From Roseibacillus sp. (GTDB lineage: Bacteria > Verrucomicrobiota > Verrucomicrobiia > Verrucomicrobiales > Akkermansiaceae), in assembly GCA_022448985.1 (NCBI GenBank), contig JAKVCR010000062.1, forward strand, positions 1-56,968: a stretch of DNA of 56,968 nucleotides. Direction: 5' to 3'. The first letter of the stretch is position 1; every line of letters begins with the position of its first letter. The position numbers and the translations under genes are program-made. This document shows positions 1 to 9,278 of the stretch, piece by piece. Under the pieces are notes generated by a model that worked only from the letters and a program-made list of their open reading frames with translations, was not told where the DNA came from and made no database searches.

Positions 1-1
1 C

Positions 2-1873
2 GCCAGCACCTTTGGAATCAGCAGCGGGGCCCCCGCGGTCTTTGACGACGATGCCAACGGCCAGAGCTGGGGCGTCTATATCGACAGCTTCGATCCCAGC
101 GTCGACAGCGACGGCGACGGCATCCCCGACGGCTACGAGGAGCAGTACTTCCCCGGGGACCTGACCCAGCTCGGACCCGGCGACTTTGATGGCGATGGCC
201 TCACCGACGTGGAGGAATACGACGCCGGGACCAACCCCATCGAGACTGACAGCGATGGCGATGGGATCGCTGACGGGGCCGAAACCAACACCGGCACCTT
301 TGTCAACGCCAGTGACACCGGAACCGATCCCCTCGATGTCGACAGCGACGATGACGGATTTAATGACGGGGAGGAGCTCGCCGGACTATTCAGCGATCCC
401 ACCGACCCGGATGATCCTCCGCCACCGCCTTTCGAACAGGACCTGGTCGGCCAGTGGACATTCGATCCCGGCGAGGAGCTTGTCGACAAGATTGGCAACT
501 TTCCAGACCTGGCCCTGCAGGGCAATGCGGTGGTGGTTGATGGTGCGCTCGACGTGAACGGCGGGGGAACCACTGCTACCGGCTGGGCATATACCGCCGG
601 CAGCTACAGCGGACCCCTTATCGCTGACAAGACCCTGGTTTCGTGGTTCACGCTCCAGAGCCTTGAGAATGTGGTCAAGGCCGGTTCCGTTATCACCCTG
701 GACAAGGTGAGTACTGACACGTTTGACGGCATCATCTTTGCCGAGCGCCAGCCCAACCGGTGGATGAACGGCAGCAGTAACTTCCAGAGAACCCAGGACT
801 GGAATCCGGGATTTGCGGAAACAGCCGTCGGGGAGCCGATCATGATGGCAATCACCTATGAAGATCTCGGCGGCGGGCAGGTGCAAATTACCGGTTACCG
901 TAATGGTGAAGAGATCGGTTCATATGTCAGTGGCACGTTTGTTACCTGGCCGACCAATGACGCGGAGGTCTTTTTCGGTCTCCGGCATGGCGGAGCCGGT
1001 GGCGGACCTGGCGGGCTTGACGCACTGATTGACGAGGCACGCATCTATGGTCGTGCGGGATCAGCCGCCCAGATCAGGGCACTCTACCTCGCCGGTCCCG
1101 GCGGGGGAGACCTCATCGACGCTCTCGGACTCGCGGTCAGCCTCGCCAGCAACGATCCCCTGACCATCCGCGCCGAGTTCAATACCCAGGCCGCGAGACA
1201 GTATGACCTCCTGGTCAGCCCCAATCTGAACTCTCCACCTGAATCGTGGACGGAACTGGCCGGATTCCAGGACATCCCGGCCGACCCATCGGGACGGGCG
1301 ACCGTGGAGTTCCCCGCCCCCTACGCGGGAACCGGTTTCATCGCAGTCCGCGAGGAGGTCCTACCCCCCTTCTTCACCGATGACTTCGAATCAGGCACGG
1401 GTGACTGGGTTGCGGTTGTCAATGACGCCGGTAACAACACCATCTGGGAACTGGGCACACCTTCCGGCAGCACGGGCCCGATCACGGGAGCTGACGGCTC
1501 GGCCAACGCCTTCTCCACCAATCTGGGGGACTACGGAACGGACTCCGACATCTCCCTCTTCTCACCACCCCTCGACTTCAGTGGGTTACCCGGTGCGGAA
1601 CTGACCTTCGAGGCCTTCCGGGATGCCGACGGGTTCGGGGACACCGCCACCGTCCGCTTCCGCCGGGTTGGCGACGATGTCCAACTGGGATCTGACTACG
1701 CCATCGACATGACCGAATTCGATACGGACTACATCGATGTCAGCGTCCCAGTCCCGATCGAGGTTATTGGTGAGAACGCCCGCATCGAGTTCAATTTCGT
1801 CAGTGATGGAACCGCGGATGCCTTCAGCGGGCTCTCCATCGACAACGTGAACGTGGAAGCAGCCGCGCCCTAG
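2..1873 (+). CDS. Secreted TSP3-repeat / LamG-like surface protein, 5' end missing
   Basis: The reading frame is open from base 2 to a TAG at 1871-1873, so the gene begins outside the window; 623 residues are visible. The first ~115 visible residues carry acidic calcium-binding repeats of thrombospondin type 3 kind (DSDGDGIPDG, DFDGDGLTD, DSDGDGIADG, DSDDDGFNDG). A LamG/concanavalin A-like domain follows (from about QDLVGQWTFDPGEELVDK to IDEARIYGRA). Next comes a short beta module (QYDLLVSPN ... ESWTEL ... FIAVREE), then a C-terminal jelly-roll-like domain (FESGTGDWVAV ... SIDNVNVEA). It is probably extracellular, with binding of a glycan or matrix polymer as an inference. No PEP-CTERM or other sorting tail is seen. 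A strong hairpin follows the stop. The exact function is unknown. Confidence 0.85.
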   Translation, partial: ASTFGISSGAPAVFDDDANGQSWGVYIDSFDPSVDSDGDGIPDGYEEQYFPGDLTQLGPGDFDGDGLTDVEEYDAGTNPIETDSDGDGIADGAETNTGTFVNASDTGTDPLDVDSDDDGFNDGEELAGLFSDPTDPDDPPPPPFEQDLVGQWTFDPGEELVDKIGNFPDLALQGNAVVVDGALDVNGGGTTATGWAYTAGSYSGPLIADKTLVSWFTLQSLENVVKAGSVITLDKVSTDTFDGIIFAERQPNRWMNGSSNFQRTQDWNPGFAETAVGEPIMMAITYEDLGGGQVQITGYRNGEEIGSYVSGTFVTWPTNDAEVFFGLRHGGAGGGPGGLDALIDEARIYGRAGSAAQIRALYLAGPGGGDLIDALGLAVSLASNDPLTIRAEFNTQAARQYDLLVSPNLNSPPESWTELAGFQDIPADPSGRATVEFPAPYAGTGFIAVREEVLPPFFTDDFESGTGDWVAVVNDAGNNTIWELGTPSGSTGPITGADGSANAFSTNLGDYGTDSDISLFSPPLDFSGLPGAELTFEAFRDADGFGDTATVRFRRVGDDVQLGSDYAIDMTEFDTDYIDVSVPVPIEVIGENARIEFNFVSDGTADAFSGLSIDNVNVEAAAP

Positions 1874-1897
1874 GCCAGTTCTCAATCCAATTCTCAA

Positions 1898-1930
1898 GGC
1901 GGTGAAACCCCTGCGGTTTCACCGCCTTTT
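1898..1930 (+). terminator. Rho-independent terminator
   Basis: A perfect 12-bp stem (GGCGGTGAAACC / GGTTTCACCGCC) with a 5-nt loop is followed by TTTT. It starts 25 bases after the stop of the TSP3/LamG gene and sits between convergent genes. The T-run is only on the plus-strand side, so it should serve the upstream plus-strand gene. It is the clearest terminator in the window. Confidence 0.9.
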
Positions 1931-2004
1931 CTATTCCAGGACAATCCCACTACCCAGTGCTGCCCACCCAGCCTTACGCTCTCCGTCTCCGCCGCAACTC
2001 TCCT

Positions 2005-4989
2005 CTACTCCTTCAGGGTTCCCAGATACTCGACGAGATCCACCAATTCCGCAGTGGTCAGGAGCTGGTGCAGATTGGCCGGCATGAGCGAGACCGGAAG
2101 GCGATCCAATGACTTGACCTGCTTTCGTTCCAGAACCTGCAGCGTTCCCTGGGCGTCCCGCAACTGGATCTCCTTTTCGCTCTTGCTTACGAGGACACCG
2201 ACAACGCTCCGATCTCCCAGCCTCGCAGTGTAATTCTCGTAGTCGTGGCTGATCGCGGCACTGGGGTAGAGGATTGACTCGTAAAGGGCCGAACGTGCCA
2301 GCTTCTTCCCTGCCGAATCAAGATCCGGACCAATTGCCGTTCCCTTCCCGGCCACCCGATGGCAGGTTGCACACTGTCCCTGCCTTGCAAAAATCTCCCG
2401 TCCTTTATCCGCATCTCCGCGCCTGGCTACCAGTTCACTAAGGGGCGGCAGGGCCTGCGCATCCCGGGAGGGTGCCAGGGGAAAGTGTGGACGAGCGCGC
2501 TTGCGCACTTCCCCGTCGAGATGAAGAAGGAGAACACTCGCCACCGCTGGCTTGATCTCCTCCCCCAGCAGGCCCGCCTCAAGACGTTTGATCACCTGAA
2601 GGGCCCCCACTCTTGACCTGCACATCTCCCGTGCCGTTTCCCGGCGGGCCATCCCGTCGAGATCCCCCTTGGCGAGGAAGGGCCAGAGGAGAGCAAAGGA
2701 ACTGGGTCGTTCTGCCCGGGCAAGGACGCGTCCGGTGGCAAGCGCCTTTACCGCGTCAGCGCCCTCGAGGGCTGTCACGATCAGATCCTGCTGTCGGAGG
2801 GCCAGGAGGGCGCCGATGGCATCGACCCGGCGGTCATTCCCCTCATCCTGGGCCATTTCCAGCAACCGGGGATACGCTTCCTCCAGCCGCAGGTCCCTGA
2901 TGAGCTTGATAACGGAAGCATCCACCGTTCCCCCACTGAGCATCCTGGCAAGCTTCGGACGGTGATCTCCCTCCCTCTGCAATTCCTCCATCGGCACCCT
3001 GCCCAGCGCCTCAAGCGCGATCTTCCGACTAACGTTCTCACCCAACGCCACCCTGAGCAAGGCCCTGGCCTTCTCTTCTCCACCTGCCTGAAAATCGAAC
3101 GCCCGGATATAACGGGCAACATCATCCGCCGCATCTGCAGCCAGAATGATGTTCGCCAGCAGATCGGGGGTCCTTGTCCCCCGCGATCTCCACACCAGAT
3201 CATTCCATGCCCCCGTCCCGATTTTAATGCCCAGGCCCTCGAGCTCCCTGAAACAGGCATCCCATTTGCCCTCGGCCCCTATTCCCAGAGCTTCCAGATA
3301 CCACCGGTCCTTCCCATCGTACTGTGCTGCCAGAACCGCCCACAACTTTGCCGCTTCTCCAGATTGATGATGGCGCAACTGCGCCGCGCACTCCGCGCGT
3401 ACCCGGACCGAGGGATCCCGCAGGAGCTTCCCTGTCACCTCCAGAGTTCCTTTCCTCCGCAAGTCCGCAAGACGCAACCCCACTATTCGCACCTCTGCTT
3501 CACGATCCTTGAGTGCCACCCCGAGATAATGATCCCCCTTCTCCGGCATTTGTCCGAGCAACCAGAGCGCCCGGGCACGCAATCGTGGATTCTCCTCCTG
3601 CAGCATCGCCTGCAGGGGCGCCTCCGCCTTGCTGCCCAGTTTGTACAACCGCATCCAGGCGAGATAACGCGCGCAGTAATTGGGACTGTAAAGGGCCTTC
3701 GCTGCTCCCTCCGGAGAATCAAAGTCATAACCGGGTGACTGGAAATGGTGCCCCTCCGGGGCAATCCGGTAGATCCTCCCCCGCTCGATATCATTCTGGC
3801 GAAAGCCCCCTATCACAGGATCATACCAGTCACTCACCACCACACTGCCATCGGGCGCCACCGCCACGTCAATGGGGCGATGATTGTTGTCCGGGGATCT
3901 CAGCAGATCAAACTTCCGCGCCGTGAATCCCGCGCCCGACCGTGTCACGGGCAATCCCCACAGCACATGTCCACCGGCTTCACAGAAAAGAACCTGACCG
4001 TGCACCTGCGCAGGCAAAAGATCCCCCTCATAAACGGTAACCCCTCCAGGGGCTCCATTCCCGGTCTCAATCACGTTGGGAACCGCTCCCGGATCGTTCT
4101 GGTGCCAGTGGGCCTTCCCGCGAAACGGATGCATTGTCAATCGGGGCACCCGCCAGCGCTGCCCGGTCAGTTCCTCGAGATACCCATAGTTCCCCCCTTC
4201 AAGAATGTAGTTCAATCGCACCGCCAGATTGCCATCGTCATCATTATCCGACTGCCAGACACGCCCGAAGGAATCCACTGTCGCTTCGTAGTTGTTACGG
4301 AAGTTATGTCCCAGCACTTCGAAATTTCGAAACTCACGGTCACAACGGAACACAATTCCTCCATGGTAGGGCTTCCCGCCGCCAGATACTTCCCGTCCCG
4401 CCCGATCGACGATCACCTTGCCTGCGGCATCCTTGAGTCGATGACCTGTGTTGCCAAAGTTTCCGTAAAAACGGCCATCCGGACCAAATACGAACGAGTG
4501 CAACGAATGATCGTGCTGAAACTCTGCATCGCTCGTCAGTAATACGGTCTTCTTGTCAGCCTTGTCATCACCATCAGTATCTTCCAGGAGCAGGATGTCC
4601 GGCGAAACAGCAACAATGACCTTGCTCCCGAGCACGCACAGACCCATCGCAATATCGATGTCGGGTCCCTGGTAAAAAACCTTCGTCTTGTCAGAAATAC
4701 CATCGCCGGTGGTATCCTCCAGGATCAGGATGCGGTCACCAGCGGGCCGCTTCCCCCGGTTCCCCCGGTAGTTCACACATTCACAGGCCCATACCCGACC
4801 ACGATGATCGACGTCGAGATTCGATATGCTGACGATCTCCGGGTCACTCGCAAAAGTTGTTACCTGCAATCCTTCCGCCACCCGCAATTTCGCAAGGGCC
4901 TGCCCGGGAGAGAGCCGGTCTCCCTGAGCCAGGGCTGCCCCGGCAACCACCGGAAATAGAAAAAGAAAGATGCGGGAATAACGACTCAT
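2005..4989 (-). CDS. PVC-type haem-binding CxxCH protein (membrane-bound dehydrogenase type)
   Basis: 994 residues with a signal peptide (residues 1-21, ending AGAALAQ). The N-terminal half is a beta-propeller of the Pirellula/Verrucomicrobium dehydrogenase type, with TTFASDPEIVSISNLDVD near the start and repeated DTDGDDKAD-like acidic loops. The middle (roughly 430-830) is alpha-helical and HEAT-like. The C-terminal ~130 residues form the cytochrome domain with GQCATCHRVAGKG, IGPDL and a closing region on re-oxidation/fallback annotations of this family. By family it is a periplasmic c-type cytochrome fused to a predicted sugar or alcohol dehydrogenase; the substrate is unknown. It is divergent from the PSD1 gene at 5206 across a 216-bp gap, in which I see no convincing operator. 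A second member of the family lies at 49596. Confidence 0.93.
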   Translation of the reverse strand: MSRYSRIFLFLFPVVAGAALAQGDRLSPGQALAKLRVAEGLQVTTFASDPEIVSISNLDVDHRGRVWACECVNYRGNRGKRPAGDRILILEDTTGDGISDKTKVFYQGPDIDIAMGLCVLGSKVIVAVSPDILLLEDTDGDDKADKKTVLLTSDAEFQHDHSLHSFVFGPDGRFYGNFGNTGHRLKDAAGKVIVDRAGREVSGGGKPYHGGIVFRCDREFRNFEVLGHNFRNNYEATVDSFGRVWQSDNDDDGNLAVRLNYILEGGNYGYLEELTGQRWRVPRLTMHPFRGKAHWHQNDPGAVPNVIETGNGAPGGVTVYEGDLLPAQVHGQVLFCEAGGHVLWGLPVTRSGAGFTARKFDLLRSPDNNHRPIDVAVAPDGSVVVSDWYDPVIGGFRQNDIERGRIYRIAPEGHHFQSPGYDFDSPEGAAKALYSPNYCARYLAWMRLYKLGSKAEAPLQAMLQEENPRLRARALWLLGQMPEKGDHYLGVALKDREAEVRIVGLRLADLRRKGTLEVTGKLLRDPSVRVRAECAAQLRHHQSGEAAKLWAVLAAQYDGKDRWYLEALGIGAEGKWDACFRELEGLGIKIGTGAWNDLVWRSRGTRTPDLLANIILAADAADDVARYIRAFDFQAGGEEKARALLRVALGENVSRKIALEALGRVPMEELQREGDHRPKLARMLSGGTVDASVIKLIRDLRLEEAYPRLLEMAQDEGNDRRVDAIGALLALRQQDLIVTALEGADAVKALATGRVLARAERPSSFALLWPFLAKGDLDGMARRETAREMCRSRVGALQVIKRLEAGLLGEEIKPAVASVLLLHLDGEVRKRARPHFPLAPSRDAQALPPLSELVARRGDADKGREIFARQGQCATCHRVAGKGTAIGPDLDSAGKKLARSALYESILYPSAAISHDYENYTARLGDRSVVGVLVSKSEKEIQLRDAQGTLQVLERKQVKSLDRLPVSLMPANLHQLLTTAELVDLVEYLGTLKE

Positions 4990-5205
4990 CCTCGCAGTCC
5001 TACGAAGTGGAGACGGGCAACGTCAACGCATCAGGACAATCGAATTTCGCGATGCATCACCCCATGCGCCAGGAAAGATCGCTGATCCCCCGCCACGGAT
5101 CAGTGAGAACTACTGAAAAGCATGGGTAAAATCAGAATGGCCTGACGTGATTTCACCTCTTTGTTTCCGTGACCACTCGAGAGCTTCGCCCTATCCTTCC
5201 ACGCA

Positions 5206-7617
5206 ATGACCCTCCGGAACAAAATCGGCCTTGTTATCGTGGTCTGCACCTCACCGGTTGCCCAGGCCCGGGAAATCTCCTTCAACCGCGATGTCCGTCC
5301 TCTTCTCTCCGATCGTTGTTTCGCCTGTCACGGTCCAGACGAACACGAGCGCAAGTCCAAGCTGCGCCTCGACCAGGCCAGCGGACCGGAAGGCGCCTAC
5401 CGCACTCATGATGGCATCACCGCCATCAAGCCCGGCTCCCTTGAAGGCAGCGAACTATGGCATCGCATCACCGCCACCGAGCCGGATGAGCGCATGCCCC
5501 CGGAGAAGGCGCACAAGAAGCCCCTCAGCAAGAAAGATCAGGACATCATCCGGCAGTGGATTCTCGCGGGAGCACCCTACGAGCAGTTCTGGGCCTTCGT
5601 TCCACCGGAGAAACCCGTCACCCCGGAGGTCGTTGACCGGAAGTGGAGCCCGCAGGAAATCGATCTCCATGTCATGCGACGTCTAGAAAGTGAGCAACTG
5701 ACCCCTTCCCCCGATGCGGACAGACGCACGCTCATCCGGCGTCTCACTTTCGACCTCACGGGTCTGCCCCCGACCCGCACGGAGGTGCGTGCATTTCTCG
5801 CCGACAAAAGTCCCGACGCTTACGAGAACCTCGTCAATCTCCTTCTTTCACGGAAACAGTATGGTGAGCACATGGCCCGTTACTGGCTCGACCTTGTCCG
5901 TTTCGCTGACACCAACGGAATGCACAAGGACTTCTACCGGAACAACATCGCTTATCGCGACTGGGTCATCAGGGCCTTCAACGAGAACCTCGGCTACAAC
6001 GACTTTGTCCGCTACCAGCTGGCCGGCGATCTCTATCCTGACCCCGACAGTGACCAGTTCGCCGCCTCCGGATTCCATCGACTTCATCTCATTATCGATC
6101 GCGGCACCGCCCTTCCCGAGGAAAGCTTTTTCAAGAACGTCACTGACCGGGTGACTGCGGTGGGCACGGCCTTCATGGGAATGACCGTACAATGCGCCAC
6201 CTGCCACGATCACAAATATGACCCCTTCACCCAGAAGGATTTCTATTCCCTCTTTGCCTTCTTCAACAATATAGACGCCCAACCGGAAACCAATGGTGGG
6301 GAACAACGGGGACTGCAGCCACCCTTCAGGCAACTGGGCACTACCGGGGAACAGACCGAACTGAAGGAGATCGACGCAAAACTGGCCACCCATAATCCCA
6401 AGGTGGAGGAGGCCAAGAAAATCGCACTCGCCGAGAAGGACCCGGAGAAAAAGAAAAAACTCATGCAGGCCGCCCGGGAACTGGTCGCCCAGAAAAACAC
6501 CCTTACGCGTCGGCGGGCCCAGTTGGACAAGACCATGGTCAAGGCCATGGTCATGAAAGAACGCGGGGAAGTGCGCAAAACGCATCTCATGAAGCGCGGT
6601 CGCTATGACGACCCGGGCGAGGAGGTCACCCGTAACACGCCCGCCTTCCTCCCTCCCCTCAGAAAGAAAGCGGAAGTAGCCTCCCGCATGGACCTGGCGG
6701 AATGGTTCGTGTCCAGGGAAAACCCGCTCACCGCCCGGGTCGCCGTCAATCGTTTCTGGCAACAGGTATTCGGTATAGGACTGGTCAAGACTTCGGAAGA
6801 CCTGGGAGCTCAGGGCGAAGTCCCCAGCCACCCCGAACTCCTCGACTATCTCGCTGTCTCCTTCATCGAATCCGGTTGGGATATCAAGGCCCTCATGAAG
6901 CAGATGGTCATGTCGCGCACCTACCGTCAATCGTCGGCGGGCAATCCCGGGCAATTCAAGGGAGACCCCGAAAACCGCATGCTGTCCCGCGGATCCCGCT
7001 TCCGCATGGATGCCGAAATGATCCGGGACCAGATCCTCGCCACGAGCGGACTGCTCTCAGGTTCAATGTATGGGAAAAGTGTGAAACCCCCTCAACCCGA
7101 TGGACTCTGGAAGGCCGTCACCATGATCGGGGAACGCTTCAAGGCAGACAGCGGGGAGGCCATCTACCGCCGCACTGTCTACACCTATTGGAAACGCGGA
7201 ATGCCACCCCCTCAACTGACAATCCTGAACGCGCCTATCAGGGACGCCTGTGTTGCCCGTCGCGAACGTACCAACACACCCTCGCAAGCCCTGCTCCTCC
7301 TGAACGAAAGCGAATATCTCAAGGCCGCCCGCCACCTTGCTGGAAGGCTGATCGCGCAGCGGGGTCTTCGCCCCGACGACCCCCTCGCCGAGGCCTACGA
7401 GAGCGTCACCTCCCACCTGCCCGATCCCGGGGAACGCGCCCTCCTCGAACTTCTTCTGCAAGATCTCGAAAAGAACTATCTGGAGAACCCCAAGCTGGCC
7501 GAGGAACTTTGCGCAGGAGTAACTCTCGCTACTGCTGGCGAGCGCGCCACCCTCGCGGCATGGACCGTCCTGGTGAACACGCTCTACAACATGGATATCA
7601 CCAAGACTAGACAATGA
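5206..7617 (+). CDS. PSD1 domain protein with planctomycete cytochrome C (DUF1549/DUF1553)
   Basis: 803 residues with a signal peptide ending in PVAQA. Order: PSCyt1 haem site at residues 38-42 in CFACHGPDEHERKSKLRLD; PSCyt2/DUF1549 with TFDLTGLPPT and a second haem site in QCATCHDHKYDPFTQKDFYS near residue 330; a charged helical segment (~380-440) rich in Lys/Glu; then PSD1/DUF1553 with ENPLTARVAVNRFWQQVFG and NTPSQALLLLNE. Proteins of this type are periplasmic, bind two c-type haems and are almost always paired with a DUF1501 protein, as here (48 bp downstream). The substrate is unknown. The start is the ATG just before the signal peptide. Confidence 0.94.
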   Translation: MTLRNKIGLVIVVCTSPVAQAREISFNRDVRPLLSDRCFACHGPDEHERKSKLRLDQASGPEGAYRTHDGITAIKPGSLEGSELWHRITATEPDERMPPEKAHKKPLSKKDQDIIRQWILAGAPYEQFWAFVPPEKPVTPEVVDRKWSPQEIDLHVMRRLESEQLTPSPDADRRTLIRRLTFDLTGLPPTRTEVRAFLADKSPDAYENLVNLLLSRKQYGEHMARYWLDLVRFADTNGMHKDFYRNNIAYRDWVIRAFNENLGYNDFVRYQLAGDLYPDPDSDQFAASGFHRLHLIIDRGTALPEESFFKNVTDRVTAVGTAFMGMTVQCATCHDHKYDPFTQKDFYSLFAFFNNIDAQPETNGGEQRGLQPPFRQLGTTGEQTELKEIDAKLATHNPKVEEAKKIALAEKDPEKKKKLMQAARELVAQKNTLTRRRAQLDKTMVKAMVMKERGEVRKTHLMKRGRYDDPGEEVTRNTPAFLPPLRKKAEVASRMDLAEWFVSRENPLTARVAVNRFWQQVFGIGLVKTSEDLGAQGEVPSHPELLDYLAVSFIESGWDIKALMKQMVMSRTYRQSSAGNPGQFKGDPENRMLSRGSRFRMDAEMIRDQILATSGLLSGSMYGKSVKPPQPDGLWKAVTMIGERFKADSGEAIYRRTVYTYWKRGMPPPQLTILNAPIRDACVARRERTNTPSQALLLLNESEYLKAARHLAGRLIAQRGLRPDDPLAEAYESVTSHLPDPGERALLELLLQDLEKNYLENPKLAEELCAGVTLATAGERATLAAWTVLVNTLYNMDITKTRQ

Positions 7618-7665
7618 TTACCCATTTCCGATCGGCACCCGAAAACCGTAGCGCACCCCAAGACC

Positions 7666-9102
7666 ATGACTGACCTCCTTGCCACCACCTCCGAACTCCA
7701 TTCCCGCCGCTCCTTTCTGCTCAACTCCGGAATGGGCCTTGGAACCACCGCCCTGGCTTCCCTCCTTCCTCAGGCCGGGGGTGCTGCCCCAGCTGGCCTT
7801 CATCATCCATCCAAGGCCAAACGCATCATCTTCCTCTTCATGGCTGGTGCTCCCAGCCAGGTCGACCTCTTCGATCACAAGCCGGACTTGCATAAACTCT
7901 TCAAGACGGAATTGCCCAAGTCAGTCACCAAGGGGCAGCGGGTCACCACCATGACTCGCGGGCGCCAGCAGCTGGTCGCTCCCACCATGTTCAAGTTCGC
8001 GCAGCAGGGAAAGAGCGGGGTCTGGATGAGCGAACTCCTCCCTCACCTCTCCAAGGTGGCAGACGACCTCTGCCTGATTCACTCCTTCAACACCAACGCC
8101 ATCAACCATGACCCTGGAAAGACCTCCTTCTGCACCGGTTCCGAGATCCCGGGCAAGCCCAGCATGGGCGCCTGGCTCAGCTACGGACTGGGATCCCTCA
8201 ACAAGGACTTGCCGGACTTCGTGGTGGTTCCTTCCGCATTCTGGAGCGGCCGCGTGAACGTCCAGGCTCTTTACGCCCGCCTGTGGGGAAGCGGATTTCT
8301 TCCTTCCAAACACCAGGGAACTTCCTTCCAGAACGTGGGAGATCCCGTTCTTTTTCTCTCCAATCCCAGGGGAATCGACTCTGATGTCAGACGACGCATG
8401 CTCGACACCCTTGGCAAGATAAACGGCAAGCATCATGAGGAGATCGGAGACCCGGAGATCCAGACCACCATTGCCCAGCAGGAAATGGCCTTCCGCATGC
8501 AGAAGTCCGTCCCGGAGCTGGCTGATATCTCCGGTGAGCCAAAGGATATTCTTGAAATGTACGGGCCGGAAGTGAGCAAGCCCGGTTCCTACGCTCGTAA
8601 CTGCCTCCTTGCCCGCCGCATGGCAGAACGGGATGTCCGCTTCGTCCAGCTTTTCCACCGCGGCTGGGATCATCACACCAACCTTCCCGCCAACATGCGC
8701 GGCCAGTGCCGGGACATCGATCAACCTACCGCCGCCCTGCTTGCCGATCTCAAGAATCGGGATCTCCTGAAGGACACCCTCGTCGTCTTTGCGGGGGAAT
8801 TCGGACGAACCGTATTCGGTCAGGGTAATATTGCCCGTGACAATTACGGACGCGACCACCATCCACGCTGTTTCTCGGGCTGGCTCGCAGGTGGAGGCAT
8901 CAAGGGGGGAATGCACTACGGAAAAACCGACGACTTCAGCTACAACGTGGTGGAAGATCCCGTCAACGTGCGTGACCTCCATGCCACCATGCTGCATCTC
9001 CTCGGAGTCGATCACCACCGCCTGACCTTCCCTTTCCAGGGACTGGACCAACGCCTTACCGGCGTCGAGAAATCCCGTGTGGTTGAGGAGATCATCTCCT
9101 GA
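7666..9102 (+). CDS. DUF1501 domain protein, Tat-exported
   Basis: 478 residues. The N-terminus has a twin-arginine motif (HSRRSFLLNSGMGLG) followed by a hydrophobic stretch and an Ala-rich cleavage region, implying folded export. The body is DUF1501 of the alkaline phosphatase/sulfatase fold: IIFLFMAGAPSQVDLFD near the N-terminus, INHDPGKTSFCTG, RFVQLFHRGWDHH, VVFAGEFGRTV and GRDHHPRCFSGWLAGGG. The conserved His and Asp residues could bind metal, but no catalysed reaction is established for this family. It forms the standard pair with the PSD1 gene upstream and probably shares its transcript. Confidence 0.94.
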   Translation: MTDLLATTSELHSRRSFLLNSGMGLGTTALASLLPQAGGAAPAGLHHPSKAKRIIFLFMAGAPSQVDLFDHKPDLHKLFKTELPKSVTKGQRVTTMTRGRQQLVAPTMFKFAQQGKSGVWMSELLPHLSKVADDLCLIHSFNTNAINHDPGKTSFCTGSEIPGKPSMGAWLSYGLGSLNKDLPDFVVVPSAFWSGRVNVQALYARLWGSGFLPSKHQGTSFQNVGDPVLFLSNPRGIDSDVRRRMLDTLGKINGKHHEEIGDPEIQTTIAQQEMAFRMQKSVPELADISGEPKDILEMYGPEVSKPGSYARNCLLARRMAERDVRFVQLFHRGWDHHTNLPANMRGQCRDIDQPTAALLADLKNRDLLKDTLVVFAGEFGRTVFGQGNIARDNYGRDHHPRCFSGWLAGGGIKGGMHYGKTDDFSYNVVEDPVNVRDLHATMLHLLGVDHHRLTFPFQGLDQRLTGVEKSRVVEEIIS

Positions 9103-9213
9103 TCCCCATCCGGATCAACAGAGCCCTGCCCCCCAACTGCGGTATCCCTCCAGTCGCTTGGACAGTCTGGCCTAGGCGACCGGGGAGCAAATCCATTCCT
9201 TGAACTGCATATT

Positions 9214-9245
9214 TTGGATGTTTTAGTTCCCTCAATACGTATAAT
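9214..9245 (+). promoter_or_regulatory. Candidate promoter for the CotH/lamin-tail gene
   Basis: A perfect TATAAT lies at 9240-9245, 33 bases before the ATG at 9279, in a locally AT-rich patch of the 176-bp gap after the DUF1501 gene. The best -35 match is TTGGAT at 9214-9219, but the spacing of 20 is long, so the -35 assignment is weak. It suggests the CotH gene is transcribed separately from the PSD1-DUF1501 pair. Confidence 0.4.
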
Positions 9246-9278
9246 CCCCGACCTTTCCATAACGCAGAAACAAGACCC

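Noticed and set aside
5848..6954. Open frame of 368 codons antisense to the PSD1 gene
   Set aside because: The PSD1 frame carries both haem motifs and DUF1549/DUF1553 landmarks, so the antisense frame is a shadow.
7921..9051. Open frame of 376 codons antisense to the DUF1501 gene
   Set aside because: DUF1501 landmarks span this whole stretch on the plus strand. There is no separate signal for the antisense frame.
9100..9117. Hairpin TGATCC-ccatcc-GGATCA at the end of the DUF1501 gene
   Set aside because: Only a 6-bp stem with no T-run; not convincing as a terminator.
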